Positions 48,701-58,704 of a stretch of 64,000 bases of DNA are shown here, piece by piece. Both the position numbers and the translations under genes were made by a program. The stretch is from Roseateles depolymerans. Its GTDB lineage: Bacteria; Pseudomonadota; Gammaproteobacteria; Burkholderiales; Burkholderiaceae_C. Below the pieces are notes generated by a model, which had not been told where the DNA came from, searched no databases, and worked only from the letters and a program-made list of their open reading frames with translations. The DNA is taken from assembly GCF_003387155.1 (NCBI RefSeq), contig NZ_QUMT01000002.1:501694-565693 (forward strand), written 5' to 3'. Within the stretch, counting starts at the first letter, position 1, and the number at the start of each line of letters is the position of its first letter.

Positions 48701-50920
48701 ATGAGCACCTTGCCCGGCACCTGCCCAGCCCCGAACGAATACGACGAAGACACCATCGTCAACCCGTCGGCCAATCCGACGTTTGCCGATGTGCTGGCCG
48801 CTCGCCTGAGCCGCCGGGTGGCGCTCAAGGGCGGTATCAGCACGACGGCAGCCGCGCTGCTGGGCGGCTCCGTCCTGAGCGCCTGCGGCGGTGATGGGGG
48901 CGACGACGCCAGCACCCCCGCTGCCCCGACGCCCGCGCCGGCCCCTGCACCGGCGACTCCGCCCAAGCTCGGCTTTGCCGCCGTGGCGAAGAACAAGAAC
49001 GACCTGGTGACGGTGGCCGAGGGCTACAACGTCAGCATCTTGCATGCACTGGGCGACCCGCTGCACTATGGCGACGAGTCGTGGAAGGACGACGGCAGCG
49101 AGACCGCCGATTCCTACAACCGCCGCATCGGCGATGGCCACGACGGCATGTACTACTTCGGCATGTCCGACACCGGCACCTACCAGGCCGACCGGTCCGA
49201 CCGCGGCCTGCTGGCCGTCAACCACGAGTATGTGGTGGCGCCCTATGTCCTGCATCCGGCCGGCCGCACCGCAGGCGCCGCCCGCAATGCGACGGAAGTG
49301 GAAAAGGAAATCTACGCCCACGGCGTGAGCATCGTGGAGGTCAAGCGCGCCAACGGCACCACCGGCATGGTCCGCGGGTCCAGCTACAACCGCCGCGTGA
49401 CCTCCGCCACCACCATGGACTTCACCGGTCCCGCCCGTGGCCATGCGCTGCTGGCCACCAAGTTCAATCCGGCCGGCCAGCAGACCCGCGGCACCAACAA
49501 CAACTGCGCCAACGGCTACACGCCGTGGGGCACCTACCTGACCTGCGAAGAGAACTACCTCAACGTCATCAGCCGCGCTGCGGGTGACGACGCGCTGCGC
49601 AGCGCCAAGGAAATCGCCGGCCTGAACCGCTATGGGCTGCCGCAGAACCGCAAGAGCCCCTACCTGTGGGAAACGGCCGGCACGGCCGACCTGTTCGCCC
49701 GCTGGAATTCGTCGGTGACCGGCGCCACCAGCGCGGACGACTATCGCAACACCATCAACACCTTCGGCTGGGTGGTGGAGATCGACCCGTTCGCGCCCAC
49801 CTCGACGCCGGCCAAGCGCACGGCCCTGGGCCGCTTCAACCACGAAGGTGCGTGGCCCGCTCCTGCGGTGGTGGGTCAGCCGATCGTGATCTACATGGGT
49901 GACGATTCGCGCAACGAGTACATCTACAAGTTCGTCTCCAAGGCCCTGTGGGATGCCGCCGACGTGGGCAAGGGCATGGCGGCCGGCGCCAAGTATCTGG
50001 ACGAAGGCACGCTGTATGTGGCCCGCTTCAATGCGGACGGCAGCGGTGAGTGGCTGGAGCTGACCTACGGCAAGAACGGCCTGGACGCCACCAATGCGGC
50101 CTATCCCTTCGCCGACCAGGGCGACGTGCTGGTCAATGCCCGCCTGGCCGCCGACAAGCTGGGTGCCACCAAGATGGACCGTCCGGAATGGGGCGCGGTG
50201 CATCCGACCACCCGTGAGGTCTACATGACCCTCACCAACAACAGCAACCGCGTGGCCAACACCGCGACGCCCACCGGCAGCCAGCTCAAGCCGGACGCGG
50301 CCAACCCGCGTTACTACGAAGACCTCAAGGGCACGACCTCGCAGAAGGGCAACCCCAACGGCCACATCATCCGCTGGCGCGAAAACGGCACGGACGTGAC
50401 CAAGCTGAATTGGGACATCTACCTGTTCGGCGCCCAGGCCGACGCCGCGTCCGACGTGAACCTGTCGGGCCTGACCGACGTGAACGACTTCTCCAGCCCC
50501 GACGGCCTGTACTTCGACAAGCGCGGCATGCTGTGGATCCAGACCGACGACGGCGCCTACACCGACATCACCAACTGCATGATGCTGGCCGCCGTGCCCG
50601 GCAAGGTGGGTGACGGGGGTGTGGCGGTGGCGGCAGGGGGCACCAGCACCATCAAGGGCGCCAATGCCACGGCCGATACCGTGCGCCGTTTCCTGGTCGG
50701 CCCGAAGGAATGTGAAATCACCGGCATCACGGTGACGCCCGATAACAAGACGCTGTTCTTCAACGTGCAGCATCCCGGCGAAGACACCACGCCGGACTGG
50801 GCGGCCGGCACCTTCGGCAGCTACTGGCCCGCTAACCAGGCCGATGCCAACGTGAAGAAGCGTCCGCGCTCGGCCACGGTGGTGATCACCAAGAAGGACG
50901 GCGGCGATATCGGACTGTGA
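48701..50920 (+). CDS. phoX: PhoX-family (DUF839) alkaline phosphatase, Tat-exported lipoprotein
   Basis: PhoX enzymes are calcium/iron-dependent phosphomonoesterases that release phosphate from organic esters outside the cytoplasm. The 739-residue protein has a twin-arginine signal (LSRRVALKGG at about residues 42-51) ending in the lipobox-like VLSACGG, followed by an Asp/Gly/Ala/Pro-rich linker. The body has TCEENYLNVI, YMGDDSRNEYIYKF and NGHIIRW, all typical of the family. The start at 48701 has GGAG 7 nt upstream; an earlier ATG at 48647 lies inside the Pho box. PhoB control ties it to the pst-phoBR operon. Confidence 0.9.
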   Translation: MSTLPGTCPAPNEYDEDTIVNPSANPTFADVLAARLSRRVALKGGISTTAAALLGGSVLSACGGDGGDDASTPAAPTPAPAPAPATPPKLGFAAVAKNKNDLVTVAEGYNVSILHALGDPLHYGDESWKDDGSETADSYNRRIGDGHDGMYYFGMSDTGTYQADRSDRGLLAVNHEYVVAPYVLHPAGRTAGAARNATEVEKEIYAHGVSIVEVKRANGTTGMVRGSSYNRRVTSATTMDFTGPARGHALLATKFNPAGQQTRGTNNNCANGYTPWGTYLTCEENYLNVISRAAGDDALRSAKEIAGLNRYGLPQNRKSPYLWETAGTADLFARWNSSVTGATSADDYRNTINTFGWVVEIDPFAPTSTPAKRTALGRFNHEGAWPAPAVVGQPIVIYMGDDSRNEYIYKFVSKALWDAADVGKGMAAGAKYLDEGTLYVARFNADGSGEWLELTYGKNGLDATNAAYPFADQGDVLVNARLAADKLGATKMDRPEWGAVHPTTREVYMTLTNNSNRVANTATPTGSQLKPDAANPRYYEDLKGTTSQKGNPNGHIIRWRENGTDVTKLNWDIYLFGAQADAASDVNLSGLTDVNDFSSPDGLYFDKRGMLWIQTDDGAYTDITNCMMLAAVPGKVGDGGVAVAAGGTSTIKGANATADTVRRFLVGPKECEITGITVTPDNKTLFFNVQHPGEDTTPDWAAGTFGSYWPANQADANVKKRPRSATVVITKKDGGDIGL

Positions 50921-50969
50921 TCGTCGGATCACCGGGCCGGTCTTGATCGGCCCGGCATTGACCCCATGT

Positions 50970-50998
50970 GGCGGATGTCGGGAGACATCCGCCTCTCT
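50970..50998 (+). terminator. Probable terminator after phoX
   Basis: GGCGGATGTC, loop GGGA, GACATCCGCC, then TCTCT. A second 8-bp GC-rich hairpin (50932-50955) precedes it. The tail is not a pure T-run, so efficiency is uncertain. Confidence 0.55.
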
Positions 50999-51111
50999 AC
51001 GCTTCTCACGCCTCTCACACTTGGGCGCGGCAATGAGGCCTGCAGACTGAGCGCCAAGACCTTTCAGCGAGCTTCATCGCCATTCTTCGTGTGAGGGGCT
51101 TGCGGCTGTGA

Positions 51112-51311
51112 TACATTCGGGTGCATAGATTCGCACAAGACCGTTCTTCCAAGGTGTTATCTGCAGCCCCGCCGGGTTTTCTCAGACCCCTTCGCGAGCG
51201 GCTCGCTACAGCTTCACCCCTGCTGATTGCTCTTGAGTGTGTCTGTCTCCGCTACCGCCAGGTGGCGCGGCGGAGTGTTCCCATCCATTCCAAATCAATA
51301 AAGGAAACATC
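51112..51311 (+). promoter_or_regulatory. Cold-shock gene promoter and ~190-nt leader
   Basis: TACATT (51112-51117) is the best -10. Transcription from about 51124 gives a leader of some 190 nt before the csp ATG, similar in length to the thermosensing leader of E. coli cspA. GTGC/GCAC lies near the 5' end. No protein in this stretch is convincing. Confidence 0.4.
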
Positions 51312-51524
51312 ATGACGACTCAACAAGGCACCGTGAAGTGGTTCGACGACGGCAAGGGCTTCGGCTTCATCACGCCGGCCAACGGCACCAAGGACCTGTT
51401 CGCCCACCACAGCGAAATCCGCAACAACGGCGGCTTCCGCACGCTGGCTGAAGGCGCTACCGTCGAATTCGAAGTCAAGGAAGGCCCCAAGGGCCTGCAG
51501 GCGGCCAACATCCGCCAGCTCTGA
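51312..51524 (+). CDS. Cold-shock protein, CspA family
   Basis: This 70-residue single OB-fold RNA chaperone begins [20 protein letters not shown]. The RNA-binding motifs RNP1 (KGFGFI) and RNP2-like LFAHHSEI are intact. The second motif reads FAHHS instead of the common FVHFS, a variant seen in some betaproteobacteria. AAGGAA lies 7 nt upstream. infA follows 174 bp downstream. Whether it is cold-induced or constitutive cannot be told, though the long leader hints at regulation. Confidence 0.95.
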   Translation: MTTQQGTVKWFDDGKGFGFITPANGTKDLFAHHSEIRNNGGFRTLAEGATVEFEVKEGPKGLQAANIRQL

Positions 51525-51698
51525 GCCTTGCTCGGCTTCACCGCGTGGGGCGCGGTTCATCGCCCCAGCATCTGAAACCGCGTTAGACGGTTCCAGCCGA
51601 TCCAACGTTCATTGAATCGGTCTGCAGGGCACTGGCAGTGCAGCGGCTGACCCAGCCGCCGGCCACCAGACCTGCAGGCCCAAACCAAAAGGACCCCA

Positions 51699-51965
51699 AT
51701 GGCAAAAGAAGAGCTGATTGAGATGCGTGGCACCGTCAATGAGGTGCTGCCGGACTCCCGTTTCCGCGTGAAGCTGGAAAACGGGCATGAGGTGATCGCC
51801 TATACCGGCGGCAAGATGCGCAAGCACCACATCCGCATTCTGGCGGGTGATGCCGTGACGCTGGAACTGTCGGTGTACGACCTGTCCAAGGGCCGTATCA
51901 CCTTCCGTCATCTGGAGCGTCGCGGTGGCCCGCCCAGTGGCAATGGCGGTGGCGCACGTCACTGA
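51699..51965 (+). CDS. infA: Translation initiation factor IF-1
   Basis: IF-1 binds the 30S A site during initiation. The 88-residue protein begins [24 protein letters not shown]-type (given in part) and has the S1/OB fold with [16 protein letters not shown]. It carries about 15 extra C-terminal residues ([13 protein letters not shown]) relative to the 72 of E. coli, a feature of the second infA copy of many Burkholderiales. AAAGGA precedes the ATG. A bidirectional terminator follows. Confidence 0.95.
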   Translation: MAKEELIEMRGTVNEVLPDSRFRVKLENGHEVIAYTGGKMRKHHIRILAGDAVTLELSVYDLSKGRITFRHLERRGGPPSGNGGGARH

Positions 51966-52016
51966 CCACGGATTGCAATGGCAGGGCCTGTGTTCACACC
52001 GGGCCCCGCCCACAAG

Positions 52017-52042
52017 AAAAGCGGCTTGCGCCGCTTTTTTTT
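52017..52042 (+). terminator. Bidirectional intrinsic terminator
   Basis: AAAAGCGGC, TTGC, GCCGC, then eight T. It lies between infA (+) and the DUF481 gene (-). Confidence 0.88.
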
Positions 52043-52063
52043 CGTCTGTATGGGCGTGTCTGC

Positions 52064-52828
52064 TCAGTCAATCCGGAACGAGACGCCGGTGATGAAGAGC
52101 GTGTCGCCCTTTTTCAGTCCCGGACCCGGGTTGCTGTCATAGCGGTGCGAGACGGACGCCGTGAGGCTCAGGCGCTTGGTCATGGCCACCGACAAAGCGG
52201 TGTCAAACGTGGCGCGGAACTCTCCGCTGTCCCGCAGGTCGGGCAGGTACGACAGCTTTTGCCGGAAGGTCGTGTTCTCGGAGAACTTGTGGGTGGACTC
52301 TTCCGCCAGCAGGACTTCTGCATTGCTGCGGCGGGTGCGGTAGCTGCCGTCGTCCTGGAGTTCCGGATTCAGGTAGCGCTCCTGCGTGTAGCCCACACCG
52401 GCGGAGACGTCGAAGGTGAGGTCATCTCGCCGGATCAGGTGATAACCCAGACCGCCCCCCACCGAGCCGCGCAGGGACAGGTTGGCCGGCTCATCCCGCA
52501 GGGCGTCGAGCTGACCAAAGCCGAAGATCTTCTCGTTCAGATCGCGCTGGTAGGCCAGGCCGGCGGAGAGGCGCTTTTCTGCTTCCGTGTCCTCATTGTC
52601 CACATACAGGCCGCGCCCGTTGAGGGTTAGCTTGTCGGTGGTCGTGGCCTTCACGGCTTCGCCGCTGAGGTTGATGGTGGTGGAGTTGCTGTTGCCCGAG
52701 GCCACACTGGCCCCTGCGGTGAACAGCGCTCGCCACTGGCCATCGTTCTTCACGGTGACCTGGGCCCAGCTGGACAGTGGCGCGAGCGCGAGGCAGGCAG
52801 TGGCTACAAGCAGGCGCGACGTCTGCAT
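52064..52828 (-). CDS. DUF481 (YdiY-like) outer-membrane protein
   Basis: This 254-residue protein has a signal peptide cleaved after SSWA (about residue 22) and a DUF481 beta-barrel pattern of alternating residues. GGGLGYHLIRRDDLTFDVSAGVGY and a C-terminal strand ending GVSFRID are typical. E. coli YdiY, a relative, is acid-induced; the role is otherwise unknown. The start at 52828 is supported by AAGGA 8 nt upstream and by the signal peptide; in-frame codons up to 52987 encode no signal peptide. Confidence 0.85.
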   Translation of the reverse strand: MQTSRLLVATACLALAPLSSWAQVTVKNDGQWRALFTAGASVASGNSNSTTINLSGEAVKATTTDKLTLNGRGLYVDNEDTEAEKRLSAGLAYQRDLNEKIFGFGQLDALRDEPANLSLRGSVGGGLGYHLIRRDDLTFDVSAGVGYTQERYLNPELQDDGSYRTRRSNAEVLLAEESTHKFSENTTFRQKLSYLPDLRDSGEFRATFDTALSVAMTKRLSLTASVSHRYDSNPGPGLKKGDTLFITGVSFRID

Positions 52829-53372
52829 GGCGGATCCTTGCATGAGTTTCAACGCGGCCCATTTGGCAAGCTCCGCTCCCGCTGTGCGCACAAAGCCCTT
52901 GCAACCGGACGCGTACGGGGGCTGTGTTAAGCTATCGACTTGCAAGCGGCCCTGGCCGCCCCGCAACTTTCCTGCATCGGTCCGCATCGTTCTGCCTCCT
53001 TCCGCACTCTTTCGCGGAGTGCTTCGGCGACGAACGGATCTTCGAATCGCTCGCGGTGCAGGAACTCTCGCCGCCGGGTCCCAAGGCCCGGCACCTCCAG
53101 CCGGCCCCGGGCCGGCGCCATGCCACGCCAGGCTCCTCCAGTCCGTGCCCCTTGACCAGGCCCGCGGGCTGCACCGTGAGCCTGCCGCGGGTGCTGGTGT
53201 CAGTGCTTTGTTGTCAGTGCCCGTCGGCAGCCGTTGAGGCCGCTGGACGCCGCTGTGCGCCCCATGGCCCGCTCCAGGGCCGCTCGAGGGCGTCCCCCTG
53301 ACGGTTGGCGTGATCGCTGCCGCGCTGCATGCGCCGGCATTGCTTCACCACTGCACACAAGGAGTTTCGGCC
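52829..53372 (+). other. Gene-free intergenic stretch before proV
   Basis: I find no supportable gene here. Open frames are short, biased and without ribosome binding sites. A direct repeat TGTCAGTGC-N5-TGTCAGTGC (about 53198-53220) is the only notable motif. The promoters of the divergent DUF481 gene and proV must lie in it, but I cannot assign their boxes. Confidence 0.5.
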
Positions 53373-54638
53373 ATGGCGAAAGGCATCCTCATCGATCACG
53401 TGTTCAAGGTCTTCGGCGACGCGCCGGAGCAGGCCGTGGCGCTGGCCCGGGAGGGCCTGTCCAAACAGGAGATCCTGGCCCGCACCGGCCAGTCCATTGG
53501 CGTGTTCGACGCCAGCTTCGACATCCAGGCGGGGGAGATCTTCGTCATCATGGGCTTGTCGGGCTCCGGCAAGTCGACGCTGGTGCGGCTGCTCAACCGC
53601 CTGATCGAGCCCAGTGCGGGGCGCATCGTGATCGACGGGGAAGACATCAACACCCACTCGCCGCGGCAGCTCCGCGCGCTGCGCCGCAAGGACATCAGCA
53701 TGGTGTTCCAGTCCTTCGCCCTGATGCCGCACATGACGGTGCGGGACAACACGGCCTTCGGCCTGGAACTGGCCGGCGCCGACCGCCAGCACCGATTGGC
53801 CCAGGCGGACCTGGCGCTGGAGCAAGTGGGTCTGGCCGGGTGGGGCCACAAGTACCCCGACGAACTCTCCGGCGGCATGCAGCAGCGTGTCGGGCTGGCC
53901 CGCGCGCTGGCTTCGGACCCGTCCATCCTGCTGATGGACGAAGCGTTCTCCGCGCTGGACCCCATCATCCGCACCGAGATGCAATCGGAGTTGCTTCGCC
54001 TGCAGCAGGTCAAGCGCCGCACCATCGTCTTCATCTCGCATGACCTGGACGAAGCCATGCGCATCGGGGACCGCATTGCCATCATGAAGGACGGGCAGGT
54101 GGTGCAGGTGGGCACGCCGGATGAGATCCTGCGCAGCCCCGCCAACGATTTCGTGCGCAGCTTCATCCGCGGCGTGGACACGGCGGCCGTCTTCAAGGCC
54201 GCCGACATTGCGCGGCAGCCGCTCACGCTGGTGGCGGAGCACACCACACGCGGGGCCCGCGCCGGACTCAAGACCCTGGAGGACCAGGACCGCGAATTCG
54301 CGCATGTGGTGAGCCCGTCCCGACGTTACCTCGGCACGGTCTCGGCCGACTCCTTGCGCGCCGCGCTGGACGGGCATGTCGGGCCGCTGGGGTTGCACCA
54401 TGCCTTCATCGATGGCCTGGTGCCGATCGCGTCGGAGGCACCGGTGGCGGATCTCTTTGGACAGGTGGCACAGGCGCCCTGCGGGGTGCCGGTGGTGGAT
54501 GCAGATGGGCGTTTCCGGGGTGCCATTTCCAAGACCACGCTGCTGAAGTTCCTGGACCGCGACACGCCACCCATCGAGCCGGTGGCAGGCCCTTCGGCCC
54601 ATCCTTCCAGCCAGGCCGCTTCGGCCATGACCCTTTGA
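53373..54638 (+). CDS. proV: Glycine betaine/proline ABC transporter ATP-binding protein
   Basis: ProV is the ATPase of an osmoprotectant importer. It is 421 residues long and begins [15 protein letters not shown]. The ABC core has Walker [11 protein letters not shown]-loop [13 protein letters not shown], signature [14 protein letters not shown] and Walker [14 protein letters not shown]. The C-terminal third (about 280-400) has the CBS-type domains that in OpuA/ProU sense ionic strength. AAGGAG is 8 nt before the ATG at 53373. It is the first gene of proV-proW-proX. Confidence 0.93.
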   Translation: MAKGILIDHVFKVFGDAPEQAVALAREGLSKQEILARTGQSIGVFDASFDIQAGEIFVIMGLSGSGKSTLVRLLNRLIEPSAGRIVIDGEDINTHSPRQLRALRRKDISMVFQSFALMPHMTVRDNTAFGLELAGADRQHRLAQADLALEQVGLAGWGHKYPDELSGGMQQRVGLARALASDPSILLMDEAFSALDPIIRTEMQSELLRLQQVKRRTIVFISHDLDEAMRIGDRIAIMKDGQVVQVGTPDEILRSPANDFVRSFIRGVDTAAVFKAADIARQPLTLVAEHTTRGARAGLKTLEDQDREFAHVVSPSRRYLGTVSADSLRAALDGHVGPLGLHHAFIDGLVPIASEAPVADLFGQVAQAPCGVPVVDADGRFRGAISKTTLLKFLDRDTPPIEPVAGPSAHPSSQAASAMTL

Positions 54639-54654
54639 TCACCCAGGAGGCCTG

Positions 54655-55857
54655 ATGCAATCAAACGTTCTCACCGCTGTAGCCGCTGCATCCGCCGCAT
54701 CCGCGCCGATGTCGCCCGCTTCGACCGCCCTGGACCCCTGGGAAGCGATGTCCCAAGCCCCGGACCCTTCCGCGACGGCCGCGTGGCTGGATGCGCCCTC
54801 ACAAGCCGCAGGCGCCACGGATCCGCACGCCGCCGCCGCAACCGGCCAAGGCCTGGCCGACACGCTCCACCAGGCCTTCAACGGCACGCTGCCCATCGAA
54901 TCCTGGATCAACACCGGCCTGTCCTGGGCCGTGGACCATGGCCGCCCGTACTTCCAGGCGCTGCGCCTGCCCATCGACGGCACGCTGAACACGGTGCAGG
55001 GGCTGCTGACCCAACTGCCGGCGCCGGCGATGCTTGCGCTCATCGGCCTGCTGGCCTGGCAATTCGCCGGACGGCGTCTGGCGGTCGGCACGACCCTGGC
55101 GCTGGCCGTGGTCGCGGCGCTGGGCATCTGGCCGGAAGCGATGGTGACGCTGTCGCTGGTGCTGACCTCGCTGCTCTTTTGCCTGCTGGTGGGCCTGCCG
55201 CTGGGCGTGCTGCTGGCCAGCAGTGAACGCGCGGAGGGCATCATGCGCCCCGTGCTCGACGCGATGCAGACCACCCCGGCCTTCGTCTACCTCGTCCCGG
55301 TCGTGATGCTGTTTGGCATCGGCAATGTGCCGGGGGTCATCGTCACCATCGTCTTTGCGCTGGCGCCGCTGGCCCGCCTGACCAACCTGGGTCTGCGCCA
55401 AGTGCGCCCCGATCTGATCGAGGCGGCCCGTGCCTACGGGGCGTCGCCGTGGCAGATGCTGTGGAAGGTGAAGCTGCCGCTGGCCTTGCCGTCCATCATG
55501 GCCGGTATCAACCAGGCGCTGATGCTGTCGCTGTCGATGGTGGTGATCGCTTCCATGATCGCCGTGGGCGGCCTGGGCCAGATGGTGCTGCGCGGCATCG
55601 GCCGGCTGGACATGGGCCTGGCCACCGTCGGGGGCGTCGGCATCGTGATCCTGGCCATCACGCTGGACCGTCTGACGCAGGCGCTGGGCCGACCGGGCCG
55701 TGTCGCCGGCCAGCGCTGGTGGCAGGGCGGGCCGGTGGGGCTGGTGATGCGCGTCGTCGCGGCGGTGTCTCGGTCGTCGAAGGCTGCGGCGGGCGAGGCG
55801 GGTTCGCCGTTGTCTTCGCGGCTGCCGGAACCGATGCGCACGGCCTCGCAGTCTTGA
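54655..55857 (+). CDS. proW: Glycine betaine/proline ABC transporter permease
   Basis: This is the inner-membrane permease of the ProU-type system, 400 residues. A long Ala/Ser/Pro-rich N-terminus (about 1-90) precedes seven or so membrane helices. The binding-protein-dependent permease motif [20 protein letters not shown] is at about 259. ProU permeases are known for such an extended N-terminus. It starts 16 bp after proV, preceded by GGAGG. The substrate is inferred from the family and from proX. Confidence 0.93.
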   Translation: MQSNVLTAVAAASAASAPMSPASTALDPWEAMSQAPDPSATAAWLDAPSQAAGATDPHAAAATGQGLADTLHQAFNGTLPIESWINTGLSWAVDHGRPYFQALRLPIDGTLNTVQGLLTQLPAPAMLALIGLLAWQFAGRRLAVGTTLALAVVAALGIWPEAMVTLSLVLTSLLFCLLVGLPLGVLLASSERAEGIMRPVLDAMQTTPAFVYLVPVVMLFGIGNVPGVIVTIVFALAPLARLTNLGLRQVRPDLIEAARAYGASPWQMLWKVKLPLALPSIMAGINQALMLSLSMVVIASMIAVGGLGQMVLRGIGRLDMGLATVGGVGIVILAITLDRLTQALGRPGRVAGQRWWQGGPVGLVMRVVAAVSRSSKAAAGEAGSPLSSRLPEPMRTASQS

Positions 55858-55904
55858 AGCGGCCGCTTGACGCCTTTGAACCTCTGAGGAAAGGACTCTC
55901 CCGG

Positions 55905-56975
55905 ATGATCCAGATTCGCACCGTCACACTCGCACTCCTGATGGGACCGGCCGCGCTGCTCGGCGCGGCCACTGCCGCCGCTCCATCCGCCGCTGCGGCG
56001 CAGGCGCCGGCTCAGACACGGGCAAACGCCCACGCCCCTGCGCCGGATGCCGTCATGCCCGGCAAGGGCATCACCGTCCAGCCCCTGAAAAGCTCGCTGG
56101 CCGAAGAAGCGTTCCAGACGCTGCTGGTCTCCCGCGCGCTGGAAAAGCTCGGCTACACCGTCCTGCCGATGAAGGACCTGGAGCCCGCCACCGAGCATCT
56201 GGCCATTGCCAACGGGGACGCCACCTTCATGGCCAACCACTGGCGCCTGCTGCACCAGGACTTCTATCGCAACAGCGGCGGGGACGCACGTCTGGTGCGC
56301 TTCGGTCCTTATGCGCAGGGCGCGGTCCAGGGCTACCTGATCGACCGGAAGACCGCCGAGGCCCATCACATCACCCGGCTGGACCAGTTGCGAGACCCCG
56401 CCATCGCCCGCCTGTTCGACACCGACGGCGACGGCCGCGCCGACCTGACCGGCTGCAACCCCGGCTGGGGCTGCGAAGGCGCCATCGAGCATCACCTGGA
56501 TGCCTACCAGCTTCGCAGCACCGTCACCCATCGCCAGGGCAGCTACACCGCGCTGATGGCGGACACCATGTCTCGCTTCAAGCAGGGCAAGCCCATCCTC
56601 TACTACACCTGGACGCCCTATTGGGTCAGCGCGGTCCTGCGCCCCGGGGCTGACGTGGTGTGGCTGCAGGTGCCGTTCTCTGCGTCCAAGGACGGCACGA
56701 CCGACACGCAGCAGCCCAACGGCAAGAACTACGGCTTTGCGGCGGACCAGGAAGAGATCGTGGCCAACCGCGACTTCATCCAGCGCAATCCAGCCGCAGC
56801 GAAGTTGTTCGAGGTGATGCGCCTGCCCATCTCCGACATCAATGCGCAGAACCTGCGGATGAATGACGGCGCCAACACCGAGCGCGACATCGCCCGGCAC
56901 ACCGACGGCTGGATCCGCGCGCACCAGGCGCAGTTTGATGGATGGATTGCGCAGGCGAGAGCGGCAGGGCCTTAA
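55905..56975 (+). CDS. proX: Glycine betaine/proline-binding periplasmic protein
   Basis: This 356-residue substrate-binding protein of the ProU system begins [20 protein letters not shown], with an Ala-rich signal peptide cleaved near residue 32. It has [20 protein letters not shown], the loop [20 protein letters not shown] typical of ProX, and several Trp residues ([15 protein letters not shown]) expected to form the aromatic betaine cage. GAGGAAAGGA precedes the start. It is convergent with the GntR gene, only 7 bp apart, and no terminator is visible. Confidence 0.92.
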   Translation: MIQIRTVTLALLMGPAALLGAATAAAPSAAAAQAPAQTRANAHAPAPDAVMPGKGITVQPLKSSLAEEAFQTLLVSRALEKLGYTVLPMKDLEPATEHLAIANGDATFMANHWRLLHQDFYRNSGGDARLVRFGPYAQGAVQGYLIDRKTAEAHHITRLDQLRDPAIARLFDTDGDGRADLTGCNPGWGCEGAIEHHLDAYQLRSTVTHRQGSYTALMADTMSRFKQGKPILYYTWTPYWVSAVLRPGADVVWLQVPFSASKDGTTDTQQPNGKNYGFAADQEEIVANRDFIQRNPAAAKLFEVMRLPISDINAQNLRMNDGANTERDIARHTDGWIRAHQAQFDGWIAQARAAGP

Positions 56976-56982
56976 CGCACGC

Positions 56983-57807
56983 TCAGCGCTGCGCGCCTTC
57001 CTCCAGCTTGCGGGCATACACCGCCAGCACGATGCGCTCGGAGTGGACGAGGTAGTCGTTCAGCCGTGCCGAAGCCTTGGCGAACTCGCCGGCCTCGGCC
57101 AGTTCCAGGATCTCCCGGTTCATGTCCACGTAGGGCGCATGCAGGAACTCCGCATCCCGCAGCAGTCCGAATGCCAGCCGCAGTTCCGCCAGCACCTGTG
57201 CAAACAGGAGGTTGAGCCGCTCGCTGTCGGCCAGCTCCACGATGCCCATGTGAAAGGCCATGTTGGCCGTGCCCACGGCCACCCAGTCCCCGCGGTCGCG
57301 GGCCGCCAGCGCCTGCTCGACGGCCTGCCGCATGTGCTTCTTGGCGGGGTGGCGCGGGTAGGCCTGGGCCAGCGCCTGGCACTCGATCAGCCGCCGGACG
57401 CGGTAGATGTCGATGATCGCGGCAATGCTGGGCACCGACACAAACACCCCGCGGTTGGGCTCATGCCGCAGCAGTCCGTCCTTGGTGAGCCCGCGGAACA
57501 CCTCGCGCAGCGTGTTGCGGGAGATGCCCAGCTGTTCCGCCAGCGCCTGCTCGGACAAACGCTGACCCGGCGCAAACTCGCCGGCCGTGAGCTTCTGGCG
57601 GAGTTGCTCGGACACCCGGTCGGTCAGGGGCAGCGCCTCGTCGGCTGCGGATCCCGATGCGGAATCCGATGCGGATGAGGCAACTGGAGAGGACGCGCGC
57701 GAGCGAGCTGGCGTGGGAGGGGATTGGCGAGGGGACTTGGGAACGGACACGGGAGCGGAAGCGCTAGCGGGCTTGGACGGAGCGCGGCGGGATCGTTGAG
57801 CAGGCAT
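56983..57807 (-). CDS. GntR/FadR-type (FCD) regulator of the 5-oxoproline cluster
   Basis: This 274-residue transcription factor has a 60-residue Ser/Ala/Pro-rich N-terminus, a GntR winged helix (about 61-125: RVSEQLRQKLTAGEF, SRNTLREVFRGLTKDGLL) and a C-terminal FCD helical effector domain with metal-binding His residues (about 135-265). It is divergent from the DUF969-DUF979-pxp operon. A perfect palindrome of the TTGTNNNACAA type lies in the shared promoter region, so it very likely represses that operon until a ligand, perhaps 5-oxoproline, binds. Confidence 0.85.
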   Translation of the reverse strand: MPAQRSRRAPSKPASASAPVSVPKSPRQSPPTPARSRASSPVASSASDSASGSAADEALPLTDRVSEQLRQKLTAGEFAPGQRLSEQALAEQLGISRNTLREVFRGLTKDGLLRHEPNRGVFVSVPSIAAIIDIYRVRRLIECQALAQAYPRHPAKKHMRQAVEQALAARDRGDWVAVGTANMAFHMGIVELADSERLNLLFAQVLAELRLAFGLLRDAEFLHAPYVDMNREILELAEAGEFAKASARLNDYLVHSERIVLAVYARKLEEGAQR

Positions 57808-57898
57808 GGGGCCGGATTCTCCCCCTCACGCGCCGTTTGTCGATCAGCCCTGCGGGTTTGCACCAAGGCGCGGGCTGGTTTGATGGGGCACCATGGCG

Positions 57899-57917
57899 TG
57901 GATTGTTCAACAATCCA
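57899..57917 (+). promoter_or_regulatory. GntR-family operator of the pxp operon
   Basis: TGGATTGTT-C-AACAATCCA: perfect 9-bp arms around a single base, 30 bp before the DUF969 start. The TTGTTCAACAA core resembles FCD-regulator sites. Confidence 0.7.
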
Positions 57918-57947
57918 TCTGGATTGCCCTTCAGGAGCGCAGACGTC

Positions 57948-58703
57948 ATGACCCACGATCCCTCCCTCTGGCCCCTGCTCGGGGTGGCCGTGATCATTCT
58001 GGGCTTTGTGCTGCGCTTCAATCCGTTGGTGGTGGTGGCGGTGACCGCGGTGGTCACCGCGGTCGCGGCCGGCTTCCCGGTGCAGAAGATGCTGGCGACG
58101 CTGGGCACCGGCTTCATCAAGACCCGTAACCTGCCCTTGATCCTGCTGCTGCCATTGGCGGTCATCGGCTTGCTGGAGCGACACGGCCTGCGGCAGCATG
58201 CGCAGCAGTGGATTTCCCGTTTCAAGTCGGCCACGGCGGGGCGCCTGTTGATCGTCTATCTGGCTGCCCGGCAGTTGACGGCGGCCATCGGCCTGACGAG
58301 TCTGGGTGGGCATCCGCAGATGGTGCGGCCCCTGCTGGCGCCGATGGCCGAGGGCGCGACCGAAGCGCGCCTCGGGGCCCTGCCGGATCGCATCCGGCAC
58401 CGCCTGCGTGCGTATGCCGCGGCCACGGACAACGTCGGGCTGTTCTTTGGTGAAGACATCTTCGTGGCCTTTGGTGCCGTGGTGCTGATGACCACCTTCC
58501 TCCATGAAGCCGGCATCGACGTGGAGCCCATCCATGTGGCGCTATGGGGCCTGCCGACCGGCATCTCGGCGTTTCTGATTCACGCATGGCGCCTGCGCCG
58601 GTTGGACGCGACGCTCAAGCGCGAGCTCGACGGGCCGCGCAGCGTCGACCCCTCCACCCCCAGCGCCGCCCCTTCGCGGACCCCCGGCACCAAGGAGTCC
58701 TGA
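57948..58703 (+). CDS. DUF969 membrane protein, probable 5-oxoproline transporter subunit
   Basis: This 251-residue inner-membrane protein has about five to six hydrophobic helices and begins MTHDPSLWPLLGVAVIILGF. The motif LPLILLLPLAVIGLLERHGL and the helix following (AAIGLTSLGGHPQMVRPL) match DUF969. The family almost always occurs next to DUF979 and the 5-oxoprolinase genes, so the two are thought to import 5-oxoproline. AGGAG precedes the ATG; longer readings to 57837 run through the operator. The last 40 residues are Pro/Ser/Thr-rich. Confidence 0.82.
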   Translation: MTHDPSLWPLLGVAVIILGFVLRFNPLVVVAVTAVVTAVAAGFPVQKMLATLGTGFIKTRNLPLILLLPLAVIGLLERHGLRQHAQQWISRFKSATAGRLLIVYLAARQLTAAIGLTSLGGHPQMVRPLLAPMAEGATEARLGALPDRIRHRLRAYAAATDNVGLFFGEDIFVAFGAVVLMTTFLHEAGIDVEPIHVALWGLPTGISAFLIHAWRLRRLDATLKRELDGPRSVDPSTPSAAPSRTPGTKES

Positions 58704-58704
58704 C

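Noticed and set aside
47117-50932. A 1271-codon minus-strand open frame
   Set aside because: It covers the APC permease and phoX in antisense, has shadow-like composition and no domains; the plus-strand genes are clear.
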